This document shows positions 1 through 5,421 of a stretch of 5,909 nt of DNA, in pieces (position 1 is the stretch's first letter; each line of letters begins with the position of its first letter). The DNA lies in NCBI GenBank assembly GCA_009937555.1, contig JAACFD010000139.1:1-5909 (forward strand), written 5' to 3'. Source of the DNA: Chlamydiales bacterium. Its GTDB lineage: Bacteria > Chlamydiota > Chlamydiia > Chlamydiales > JAACFD01. Under the pieces are notes generated by a model. That model was not told where the DNA came from, made no database searches, and saw nothing but the letters and a program-made list of their open reading frames with translations. The position numbers and the translations under genes are program-made.

Positions 1-39
1 AAAGAAGCCTTTACCTTTCCTTTATAGAGAGAGAAAAGG

Positions 40-282
40 TTAAACTTTAGTTTCCATAGTGACCTCAAAGTATGAGGTACCTCCATGGCCTTCTTTGCGT
101 TCTAGTTTAAAGGGAACCTGAATATTTCCCAAGTGCTTTTCCCAGCTAAGTCTATCGTAAAGCTCTTTAAACAGCTCGTCTGATAGGGGCTTATCTTTAT
201 ACTCATCCAAAATAGATTGAATATAAGTTTTTTGTTCGGTACGATCGATATGCTTTTGGTAAAAGGGCTTATATTTATCCAT
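40..282 (-). CDS. Small unrecognised soluble protein, 80 aa
   Basis: I do not recognise this protein. It starts at ATG (280-282) and ends at TAA (40-42) on the minus strand. The start is preceded by an AAAAAGAG Shine-Dalgarno-like sequence (289-296) six bases away, the same sequence and spacing as seen before rlmN. This supports a real gene. The protein is highly charged, has no cysteine, no signal peptide and no membrane segment. Residues 12-50 look helical and rich in Lys, Glu and Asp (for example LSDELFKELYDRLSWEKH). The C-terminal third (QVPFKLERK, then YFEVTMETKV) looks like a short beta hairpin. It is transcribed divergently from tadA, across an 81-bp gap with overlapping candidate promoters. 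It could be a lineage-specific small cytosolic protein. No function can be given. Confidence 0.7.
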   Translation of the reverse strand: MDKYKPFYQKHIDRTEQKTYIQSILDEYKDKPLSDELFKELYDRLSWEKHLGNIQVPFKLERKEGHGGTSYFEVTMETKV

Positions 283-298
283 GACACACTCTTTTTCT

Positions 299-329
299 TT
301 GTCCTTTTAGCAGATTATTAAGGTATTAT
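299..329 (+). promoter_or_regulatory. Weak candidate promoter for tadA
   Basis: TATTAT (324-329) is a five-of-six -10 match. TTGTCC (299-304) is the best -35 nearby, but its 19-bp spacer is long. The predicted transcript start near 336 would leave a leader of about 28 nt to the TTG start at 364. The -10 overlaps the -35 of the candidate leftward promoter. Confidence 0.25.
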
Positions 330-332
330 CAA
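304..332 (-). promoter_or_regulatory. Candidate sigma-70-type promoter for the leftward 80-aa gene
   Basis: On the minus strand TTGATA (327-332) matches the -35 consensus at five of six positions. After 17 bp comes TAAAAG (304-309), a four-of-six -10 match. The predicted transcript start near 297 leaves a leader of about 15 nt holding the AAAAAGAG ribosome-binding site. The geometry is good but the -10 is weak, and chance matches are common in AT-rich DNA. Confidence 0.35.
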
Positions 333-351
333 GAAAAAGAATCAATAGGGC

Positions 352-357
352 AAAGGA
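352..357 (+). promoter_or_regulatory. Ribosome-binding site deciding the tadA TTG start
   Basis: AAAGGA sits six bases before the TTG at 364. The in-frame ATG codons at 388 and 418 have no Shine-Dalgarno match at normal spacing; the nearest purine-rich GGGAAG is 16 nt before 388. An in-frame TAG at 346-348 rules out any longer start. This site is the reason for choosing TTG. Confidence 0.6.
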
Positions 358-363
358 CATATT

Positions 364-879
364 TTGGGAAGTTTTCAAGATTTTTTTATGGCACAAGGTT
401 TAGATCCTAGGCCTAATATGCAAAATGATGATGAAAAGTTTATGTTTGAAGCTCTTAAGGAAGCCTATAAAGCGTATGAACATCAAGAAGTGCCTGTTGG
501 TGCTGTGATTGTTCATGAGAAAAGAGTGATTGCAAAGGCTTATAATCAAGTAGAGATGTTAAAGGATGCAACGGCACATGCTGAAATGCTAGCCCTCACA
601 ATAGCTGAAAATTACCTAGACAACTGGAGATTAAAAGACTGTACGCTTTACTCAACTCTTGAGCCGTGTAGTATGTGTCTGGGCGCTAGCTTTTTAGCTA
701 GAGTAAAGCGGATTTGCTGGGCTGCTCCAGATTTAAGGCATGGAGCCTGCGGCTCATGGGTTAACTTACTAGAGAAGAAGCATCCAACTCACATGCTTGA
801 ATCTGACTCTGGATTTTTAAGCCCTTACTCTGAAATACTGATGAAAAGTTTTTTTTCAAAGCGTAGAAAGGAGAAATGA
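364..879 (+). CDS. tadA: tRNA-specific adenosine deaminase TadA
   Basis: TadA deaminates adenosine 34 to inosine in the anticodon of tRNA-Arg(ACG), so that one tRNA reads CGU, CGC and CGA. It is a cytosolic zinc enzyme that usually works as a homodimer. The 171-aa protein shows the family signatures in order: EVPVGAV (42-48), the active-site HAE with zinc ligand His72 and proton-shuttling Glu74, Asn61 at the usual substrate-contact place, and PCSMC with zinc ligands Cys102 and Cys105. The tail ends in FFSKRRKEK, like the basic C-terminal helix of E. coli TadA. The TTG start gives about 18 residues before the conserved domain, and a start at 388 (163 aa) or 418 cannot be excluded. The APDLRHGACGSW stretch looks chlamydial from memory. 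A run of eight T lies near the 3' end (849-856). The next gene follows with its ribosome-binding site inside this one. Confidence 0.95.
   Translation: MGSFQDFFMAQGLDPRPNMQNDDEKFMFEALKEAYKAYEHQEVPVGAVIVHEKRVIAKAYNQVEMLKDATAHAEMLALTIAENYLDNWRLKDCTLYSTLEPCSMCLGASFLARVKRICWAAPDLRHGACGSWVNLLEKKHPTHMLESDSGFLSPYSEILMKSFFSKRRKEK
867..873 (+). promoter_or_regulatory. Ribosome-binding site of the small gene after tadA
   Basis: AAAGGAG is a near-perfect Shine-Dalgarno site lying inside the last codons of tadA. It is only two bases from the ATG at 876, which is too close, but eight bases from the ATG at 882. The start at 882 is therefore favoured. Its position in the tadA reading frame implies translational coupling. 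Confidence 0.75.
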
Positions 880-881
880 GC

Positions 882-1133
882 ATGATGGAGCTAGGCACAA
901 GTTCTTTTTATGAGCAAATGCAACTTAGCATTGAGCATCAAAAAGGTAAGTTACTTAAAATTGCCAGAGAAATACTACCTTATGTTACTCCTGAAGATAT
1001 CATGCAACCTAACGATTATCCTGCCTTAGAGGAAAATCCTAGATTTCGTTATGAAGAGGGAGTTCTTCAGGGGATGCTTAGTATTTTAGTCATTTACCAA
1101 AGAGAAAAGCAAGAGCGCCTCTCTTGTAAATAA
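882..1133 (+). CDS. Small unrecognised protein coupled to tadA, about 83 aa
   Basis: I do not recognise a named family. The frame is open from ATG 876, which overlaps the tadA stop as ATGA, but the AAAGGAG site fits the ATG at 882 better. ATG 885 is also possible. The product is 83 aa from 882 (85 from 876). Residues 8-30 look like an amphipathic helix. They are followed by a Pro- and acid-rich centre (YVTPEDIMQP, then YPALEENPRFRYEEG) and a hydrophobic C-terminal helix (VLQGMLSILVIYQ) ending in a charged tail. There is no signal peptide, and the single hydrophobic helix is too short and too close to the end to call a membrane segment. The compact core with invariant-looking Pro, Asn and Arg residues suggests a conserved fold and not a chance ORF. 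Placement right after tadA suggests co-expression and possibly a shared process, which is inference only. Confidence 0.75.
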   Translation: MMELGTSSFYEQMQLSIEHQKGKLLKIAREILPYVTPEDIMQPNDYPALEENPRFRYEEGVLQGMLSILVIYQREKQERLSCK

Positions 1134-1170
1134 ATTAATTCATTATCTAATAGCTAGTATTGATTGAATT

Positions 1171-1179
1171 TGCTATACT
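1171..1179 (+). promoter_or_regulatory. Extended -10 promoter of rlmN
   Basis: TGC followed by TATACT (1174-1179) is an extended -10 element, with TATACT matching TATAAT at five of six positions. No good -35 lies 16-18 bp upstream, which is tolerated in extended -10 promoters. The predicted transcript start near 1186 gives a leader of about 14 nt before the ATG at 1200. If real, it excludes the upstream in-frame TTG at 1164 as the start. Confidence 0.5.
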
Positions 1180-1185
1180 TCCTTG

Positions 1186-1193
1186 AAAAAGAG
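1186..1193 (+). promoter_or_regulatory. Ribosome-binding site supporting the rlmN start at 1200
   Basis: AAAAAGAG lies six bases before ATG 1200. The identical sequence and spacing precede the leftward 80-aa gene. The in-frame TTG at 1164 has no purine-rich site before it. ATG 1194 overlaps directly behind this site and is too close. Confidence 0.55.
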
Positions 1194-1199
1194 ATGTTT

Positions 1200-2231
1200 A
1201 TGAGTAATATTTTAGGCTTTCAAAAGCTCGAGTTAGAACAGAAAATGCTTGAAATCGGAGAAAAGAAGTTCCGTGCCAAGCAACTTTTGGAATGGGTATA
1301 TCAAAAGGGGACTCTAGACTTTTCACAAATGACCAACCTTAGTGTTAGTCTACAGGAAAAGTTAAGTCAGGAGTTTCCAGAAGCACCGCTTAAGCTAGTT
1401 AAAAATCAGCTGTCTACTGATAAGCAAACGACTAAGTTGTTATGGCGCCTATCAGATAACCTACTTGTAGAGTCAGTGATCATTGAGGCTCCAGGAAGGG
1501 TCACGCTGTGCGTTTCTTCACAGGTAGGCTGTCCTGCTCGCTGTGCTTTTTGTGCTTCAGGTAAGAATGGTTTAATGCGTAACCTTCAGGCATCAGAAAT
1601 TGTCGGGCAAGTTTATTACACACAGAAGCTTTTGCAAGAAGAGGGTAAAACTCTAAGCAATATTGTTTTTATGGGAATGGGAGAGCCTTTAATTAACTAT
1701 GATAATGTAAAACAGACACTAAAAATATTGACCTCACCAGAAATGATGGGATTTTCCCAAAGACGAATTACCGTTTCAACAGTTGGAATACCTGATAAAA
1801 TTAGAGACTTTTCTAAAGAAGGGCTAAAAGTAAGCCTGGTTTTATCTCTCCATGCTCCCAATCAAAAAGTAAGAAAAAAAATTATACCTTATGCTAGGCT
1901 TTATGAATTAGAAGATCTACTTGATGCGATGCAAGAGTTCTCTAAGATGAGCAAGCGTGATGTTACTTATGAGTATATTTTGATTAAGGGTATTAATGAT
2001 CAAAAAGAGCATGCTCTAGAGCTAGCTGAGCTATTAAAAGGGCAGCAGTGCACAGTAAACCTCATACCTTATAATCCTGTTGAAGGTTTGAATTTAGAGC
2101 GACCAGATTCTAAGCAGGTTTTACTATTTAGAGATACGCTTCAGAAAAAGAAGATACTTAATACCTGTCGCTTTACTAAAGGTGTAGATATAGCAGCAGC
2201 CTGTGGGCAGCTCGCTTTGCAGAATGCTTAA
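1200..2231 (+). CDS. rlmN: Dual-specificity RNA methyltransferase RlmN (radical SAM)
   Basis: RlmN methylates C2 of A2503 in 23S rRNA and of A37 in a set of tRNAs, using a 4Fe-4S cluster and two molecules of S-adenosylmethionine, in the cytosol. From ATG 1200 the protein has 343 aa, close to the family norm. An N-terminal helical domain (to about residue 80, with GEKKFRAKQLLEWVY) precedes the radical SAM barrel. The CxxxCxxC cluster motif is Cys111, Cys115 and Cys118 in VGCPARCAFC. Cys104 in LCVSSQVGC matches E. coli Cys118, and Cys335 in AACGQL matches the methyl-carrying Cys355. GMGEP (159-163) and IPYNPVEG (from 290) are the expected SAM- and substrate-site motifs. Both mechanistic cysteines are present, so it should be active. 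The related Cfr (C8 methylation) is less likely, given typical RlmN motifs and the housekeeping setting. The frame extends up to TTG 1164 but that start lacks support. uvrC follows after 18 nt. Confidence 0.93.
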   Translation: MSNILGFQKLELEQKMLEIGEKKFRAKQLLEWVYQKGTLDFSQMTNLSVSLQEKLSQEFPEAPLKLVKNQLSTDKQTTKLLWRLSDNLLVESVIIEAPGRVTLCVSSQVGCPARCAFCASGKNGLMRNLQASEIVGQVYYTQKLLQEEGKTLSNIVFMGMGEPLINYDNVKQTLKILTSPEMMGFSQRRITVSTVGIPDKIRDFSKEGLKVSLVLSLHAPNQKVRKKIIPYARLYELEDLLDAMQEFSKMSKRDVTYEYILIKGINDQKEHALELAELLKGQQCTVNLIPYNPVEGLNLERPDSKQVLLFRDTLQKKKILNTCRFTKGVDIAAACGQLALQNA

Positions 2232-2249
2232 CTAACGGTTTTTGCCACT

Positions 2250-4079
2250 ATGGCTTTTGACTTAGAAAAGCTAAATACATTTTCAGATTGTCCTGGTGTA
2301 TACTTGATGAAAGGCTCAGGGCAAAAAGTAATATATATAGGTAAGGCGAAAAATCTAAAAAAAAGACTAAAGCAATACTTTCTTAAAAGTGGTGACAAGC
2401 GTCCTATTATACCTCTGCTACAGCAGGAAGTATTAGAAATAGAAACGTTAGTTGTCGATTCTGAAGTAGAGGCTCTACTTTTAGAAAGTAGCTTAATTAA
2501 AAAATATAAACCTAAATACAATGCCATTTTTAGGGATGATAAAAGCTATTGTAAGCTTAAAGTATCGACCGAAGATAAGTGGCCCCGTCTATACTCTATC
2601 CGAAAGAAAAGCTTTTCTAAAGAAAAAGGAAAGCTATTTGGTCCTTTTGTAAATTCTTTTGCAGCAAAGCAGACTTTAGAAATTATTAATAAATTATATC
2701 CTCTTAGAGAGTGCTCTGACTCCGAGTTGAGTAGTCGTAAAAGGCCTTGTATTCTATTTGAGATTGGACGTTGTTTAGCGCCTTGCGTTAACAAGTGTGG
2801 TGAAGAGGAGTATGCTAAGTGGGTTAATAAGGCCATCAAAGTCTTATCAGGTTCTGATGATAGTTTACTTGAAGAGCTTAAAAAGAGTATGGAGCAGGCA
2901 TCAGAAGAGCTCGAGTTTGAAAAGGCTGCGCAATACTTAGAACTTATTAAACAGGTGGAAAAAACAGTTTCTAAGCAATATGTAGACTTGGGCTTAGATT
3001 ATGATATACATGCTTTAGCAGTTTATAGAGAGGGAGGGCAAGCTGTCTTAACTCTATTACCTTTTTTACATGGAAAGATGCAGCGTGCGGACACATTTTT
3101 TGTATCTGCATTGCAGTCGAATGAAGAGCTGATCTCTTCTTTTACTACTCAATACTATCAAGAGCACTTTATTGTGCCTGAAGAATTTTTGATCTTTGAT
3201 GAGGTGGACAATGTAGAGCTTTTAGAAAGTTATTTTCTTAAGAAATTTAATAAAAAGTGTCGATTTTCCGTACCTAAGCAGGGAAAAAAGAAAAAGCTAG
3301 TAGATCTAGCGCTATCAAATGCTCAGGAGGCTTATCTATCTAAAAGTAAGCAAGAGAAAATAAATACCACTTTAATACTAGAGCTACAATCTAAGCTTAA
3401 GTTAGGAAAACTACCTAGAAAAGTGGCATGTTATGACATTTCTCATTTATCTCAGTCTTATCCTGTTGCCTCAATGGTTGTATTTAAAGATGGAGAGCCA
3501 GATAAGAACGCTTATCGTAAATATAAAATAGATCCAAAGATTGCAGGGGATGATTATGCTGCAATGAAAGAAGTGCTTACCAGGAGCTTAAGACGGGCTA
3601 AAGAAGAGGGAGCTGAGTTTCCGGATCTACTTATAGTAGATGGGGGCAAAGGGCAGCTAAAGCAGGCAAAGCAAGTGCTAATAGATCTGTCTATTGATTC
3701 AATAGATTTAGCAGCCCTGGTAAAGGAGAAGGGGCGACATGATAAAGGAATGAGTCTTGAAAGGGTAATTTTACCTCAGCAAGCAACTCCTGTATCATTT
3801 AGTAAAAAAGAGCGCTCTTTACTTTTTCTGCAGAAAGTCCGTGATGAAGCCCACCGTTTTGCAATAGATTATCAGAGACAAAGGATGAGCAGTGAGAGTA
3901 TAAAAAGCTCTTTATGGGAAATACCTGGTATTGGTAGGGCTAAAGCACAAGCTCTTTTACAGCATTTTGGTAGTGTAAAAAATATTTTAAAAGCAAGTCC
4001 TGATGAGATTCTTGCAGTGCCAAAAATATCAAAGAAAGACTTGTCAAATATACTAGCTTTTATCCAACAAGAGCTTTGA
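2250..4079 (+). CDS. uvrC: UvrABC excision nuclease subunit C
   Basis: UvrC makes both incisions in nucleotide excision repair after UvrA and UvrB have located the damage. The 609-aa protein is full length (E. coli has 610). The N-terminal GIY-YIG nuclease domain (about 12-95) has GVY (16-18), YIG (29-31), Arg39 and Glu79, the catalytic set for the 3' cut. A cysteine-rich segment (153-183: LREC, RPC, GRCLAPC) follows. The UVR helix pair that binds UvrB lies at about 205-241 (LEFEKAAQYLELI). The RNase H-like domain for the 5' cut has Asp396 in CYDISH, GDDYAAM (433-439), Asp464 in IVDGGKGQ and His535 in RDEAHRFA. Tandem helix-hairpin-helix motifs (554-609, IPGIGRAKA) close the protein. No residue of note is missing. 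ATG 2250 is the only start, since the rlmN stop lies in frame just upstream. It lacks a clear Shine-Dalgarno site, so coupling to rlmN translation is likely. Confidence 0.97.
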   Translation: MAFDLEKLNTFSDCPGVYLMKGSGQKVIYIGKAKNLKKRLKQYFLKSGDKRPIIPLLQQEVLEIETLVVDSEVEALLLESSLIKKYKPKYNAIFRDDKSYCKLKVSTEDKWPRLYSIRKKSFSKEKGKLFGPFVNSFAAKQTLEIINKLYPLRECSDSELSSRKRPCILFEIGRCLAPCVNKCGEEEYAKWVNKAIKVLSGSDDSLLEELKKSMEQASEELEFEKAAQYLELIKQVEKTVSKQYVDLGLDYDIHALAVYREGGQAVLTLLPFLHGKMQRADTFFVSALQSNEELISSFTTQYYQEHFIVPEEFLIFDEVDNVELLESYFLKKFNKKCRFSVPKQGKKKKLVDLALSNAQEAYLSKSKQEKINTTLILELQSKLKLGKLPRKVACYDISHLSQSYPVASMVVFKDGEPDKNAYRKYKIDPKIAGDDYAAMKEVLTRSLRRAKEEGAEFPDLLIVDGGKGQLKQAKQVLIDLSIDSIDLAALVKEKGRHDKGMSLERVILPQQATPVSFSKKERSLLFLQKVRDEAHRFAIDYQRQRMSSESIKSSLWEIPGIGRAKAQALLQHFGSVKNILKASPDEILAVPKISKKDLSNILAFIQQEL

Positions 4080-4104
4080 TTTTAAAGCTGCTTTCCTCTA
4101 CAAT
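4076..4104 (+). promoter_or_regulatory. Sigma-70-type promoter at the uvrC stop
   Basis: TTGATT (4076-4081) and TACAAT (4099-4104) are separated by exactly 17 bp and match consensus at four and five of six positions. The uvrC stop codon lies inside the -35. The predicted transcript start is near 4111, giving a leader of about 44 nt before the 366-aa gene. No terminator lies between uvrC and this promoter, so read-through from uvrC also seems possible. Confidence 0.5.
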
Positions 4105-4145
4105 ACCCTTTTTCACTTATGCTTAAGAAACTTTTTAAAAAAGGT
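4105..4145 (+). promoter_or_regulatory. Possible hairpin covering the Shine-Dalgarno site of the 366-aa gene
   Basis: ACCCTTTTT (4105-4113) can pair with AAAAAAGGT (4137-4145), with one C-A mismatch and a 23-nt loop. The second arm holds the AAAGG ribosome-binding site (4140-4144), ten bases before ATG 4155. A transcript starting near 4111 would lack most of the first arm. The pairing is AT-rich and weak, so this is tentative. Confidence 0.2.
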
Positions 4146-4154
4146 AGTTTATAG

Positions 4155-5255
4155 ATGAGGCCTTTAGCTTATTTACCCCAAAGACTAACTGCAAATATCG
4201 CACTAGAATGGAATAACTCTTGGAAAAACAGAGCTGATAGTTTTACTTTATCAGCAATCAAAACTTTAAGAGGTGGAGATGTAACTCTACAAACAATGTT
4301 ACTAACAGCTACTAGCGTAGGTCTTAGGGCATTAGATGTTTATGGTATGTCAGGACACAAAAAAATATCAGGTCAAGACGTCTTAATTGGTGCTGTAAAA
4401 AAAGCTGGAGATAAAGCTTTTATTGTTGGCGGTATGTCTATTACAGCTCTTGCTTTATGGCGTCTTTTTGGAGCAGATACTACTAAAGAGGCTAATCGTA
4501 CAGGAGTAGATGCAAGACTTGAGCCCTCAAATAAAGGTAAAGTAATTAGTTATGATACTAATGTGATTGCTGACAAAAGCTATCGTACAAGATTAGAGCT
4601 TACTGTCCATGAGTCAGATGAAACAGTATACCAGTTTTTTAGAACGCTAGCATCGCCAGTAACAGGACTTTTAAAAGGCGACAATGATTTTATGGCAAAG
4701 TTTGCTGATAAAGCTCAAAGTGTCTATAACGAGAAGCGACTAAGCTGGTGGAAAGATATTATAGATACTTTCTCAAATATTTCTAAGCCTCTTTCACTAC
4801 TTGATCAAGATAAGTATGGAGAAGAGCTTGGTAAGAAGAAAGCTTTAAAAGGCATCGATGAAGGACGTAACAATGCTAACGATAGGCTTCAGAATTACCT
4901 TTTCTTAACTTTAAGAGTGGCGAGAATTAGCGCGGTTGCTTTTTATGAATTTGCCAAGTTAAAGCAAGCTTTAGCTTCAGGCAACAAAGATGAAACAGCT
5001 AAAATTGTAGCTAAATTTGTTGCTAAATCAGTGCTAGACCTTGTTCAAGAGCACTATGTTGGTATTGCTACAGATCGCCTTGTAGGACTAACCGCTCAGT
5101 ATGCAAATATTGACAAAGGTATGTATGATAGAGATATTAAAGCTAAAACAAAAGAGCTTTCAGGTTCTGTGTATGGCATGTTTGTTGATGCTGTAATTAA
5201 CGGAAGTGTTATGTATCTACGTGAGACAAGTGGTCTAGAAGATATGATTCGCTAG
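4155..5255 (+). CDS. Unrecognised cysteine-free protein, 366 aa
   Basis: I do not recognise a family. The start is fixed by an in-frame TAG directly before the ATG and by AAAGG ten bases upstream. The protein has no cysteine at all, five tryptophans and no N-terminal signal peptide. It appears mainly helical. Two hydrophobic stretches, about 43-60 (TLQTMLLTATSVGLRAL) and 88-102 (AFIVGGMSITALALW), are separated by a polar loop with GHKK. The second is short for a membrane helix. Residues 105-160 look more beta-rich and charged (VISYDTNVIAD, YRTRLELTVHE). Residues 160-366 look helical and Lys/Ala-rich, with a WWKDIIDTF stretch (198-206) and AKIVAKFVAKSVLDLV (282-297). It has its own candidate promoter and is followed by a strong terminator, so it forms a single-gene unit. 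A membrane-associated or secreted role is possible but not shown. Chance ORF status is ruled out by length and a good start. Confidence 0.88.
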   Translation: MRPLAYLPQRLTANIALEWNNSWKNRADSFTLSAIKTLRGGDVTLQTMLLTATSVGLRALDVYGMSGHKKISGQDVLIGAVKKAGDKAFIVGGMSITALALWRLFGADTTKEANRTGVDARLEPSNKGKVISYDTNVIADKSYRTRLELTVHESDETVYQFFRTLASPVTGLLKGDNDFMAKFADKAQSVYNEKRLSWWKDIIDTFSNISKPLSLLDQDKYGEELGKKKALKGIDEGRNNANDRLQNYLFLTLRVARISAVAFYEFAKLKQALASGNKDETAKIVAKFVAKSVLDLVQEHYVGIATDRLVGLTAQYANIDKGMYDRDIKAKTKELSGSVYGMFVDAVINGSVMYLRETSGLEDMIR

Positions 5256-5290
5256 TATCTAACCTAGTTTTACAATATAAATTGACTTAG

Positions 5291-5325
5291 GCCCTCTTCC
5301 TTATTTAAGGAAGAGGGCTTTTTTT
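5291..5325 (+). terminator. Strong intrinsic terminator after the 366-aa gene
   Basis: A perfect 12-bp stem (GCCCTCTTCCTT at 5291-5302 with its complement at 5307-5318) closes an ATTT loop and is followed at once by seven T (5319-5325). The T run is on the plus strand only, so it acts in the rightward direction. It lies 35 nt after the stop codon and separates the two unrecognised genes into different transcripts. Confidence 0.95.
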
Positions 5326-5334
5326 ATCTTCGTC

Positions 5335-5351
5335 TTTAACTAAATTTAACT
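5335..5351. repeat. Direct repeat TTTAACT, 10-bp period
   Basis: TTTAACT occurs at 5335-5341 and 5345-5351, exactly 10 bp apart and so on the same face of the helix. The pair lies about 45 bp upstream of the predicted transcript start of the next gene, a usual place for activator half-sites. In such AT-rich DNA it may be chance. Confidence 0.3.
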
Positions 5352-5357
5352 CGATCC

Positions 5358-5388
5358 TTAAGAGATATTCAAATTATTGATTTATAAT
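5358..5388 (+). promoter_or_regulatory. Promoter of the right-hand partial gene
   Basis: TATAAT (5383-5388) is a perfect -10. The best -35 is TTAAGA (5358-5363), four of six positions, with a long 19-bp spacer, so the -35 is uncertain. The predicted transcript start near 5395 leaves a leader of about 27 nt with a strong ribosome-binding site. A 6-bp inverted repeat (AATTAT 5372-5377, ATAATT 5384-5389) overlaps the -10. A promoter is expected here because a terminator lies just upstream. Confidence 0.55.
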
Positions 5389-5407
5389 TAGTGTCTAATA
5401 AAGCATG

Positions 5408-5415
5408 AAAAGGAG
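5408..5415 (+). promoter_or_regulatory. Strong ribosome-binding site of the partial gene
   Basis: AAAAGGAG is the best Shine-Dalgarno site in the window and sits six bases before ATG 5422. It makes the start of the edge-cut gene secure and suggests high translation. Confidence 0.85.
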
Positions 5416-5421
5416 AAAGTT

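Noticed and set aside
1..40. Possible terminator of the leftward gene (ACCTTT and AAAGGT arms)
   Set aside because: Only a 6-bp AT-rich stem with a long loop is seen, with no T run after it on the minus strand. The rest may lie beyond the window edge.
102..287. 61-aa open frame on the minus strand overlapping the 80-aa gene
   Set aside because: It overlaps the 80-aa gene in another frame. Its start codon has no well-spaced ribosome-binding site, while the 80-aa gene has AAAAAGAG six bases before its start.
686..701. Perfect CTAGCT-TTTT-AGCTAG hairpin inside tadA
   Set aside because: It is only 6 bp, lies in codons for a conserved part of the enzyme, and has no T run after it. It is most likely a by-product of coding.
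849..856. Run of eight T near the end of tadA as a phase-variation tract
   Set aside because: Runs of eight A also occur inside rlmN (1874-1881) and uvrC (2357-2364). Such runs are expected in AT-rich DNA, and none of these housekeeping genes is a likely phase-variable target.
2228..2527. 99-aa open frame on the minus strand
   Set aside because: It lies wholly opposite the strongly conserved GIY-YIG domain of uvrC and has no ribosome-binding site. It is a shadow frame.
2546..2839. 97-aa open frame on the minus strand
   Set aside because: It lies opposite the uvrC cysteine-rich region and has no independent support. It is a shadow frame.
4281..4460. Inclusion-membrane-type bilobed hydrophobic domain in the 366-aa protein
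   Set aside because: The two hydrophobic stretches (about 43-60 and 88-102) are short and separated by a charged loop of about 27 residues, unlike the tight hydrophobic pair of chlamydial Inc proteins.
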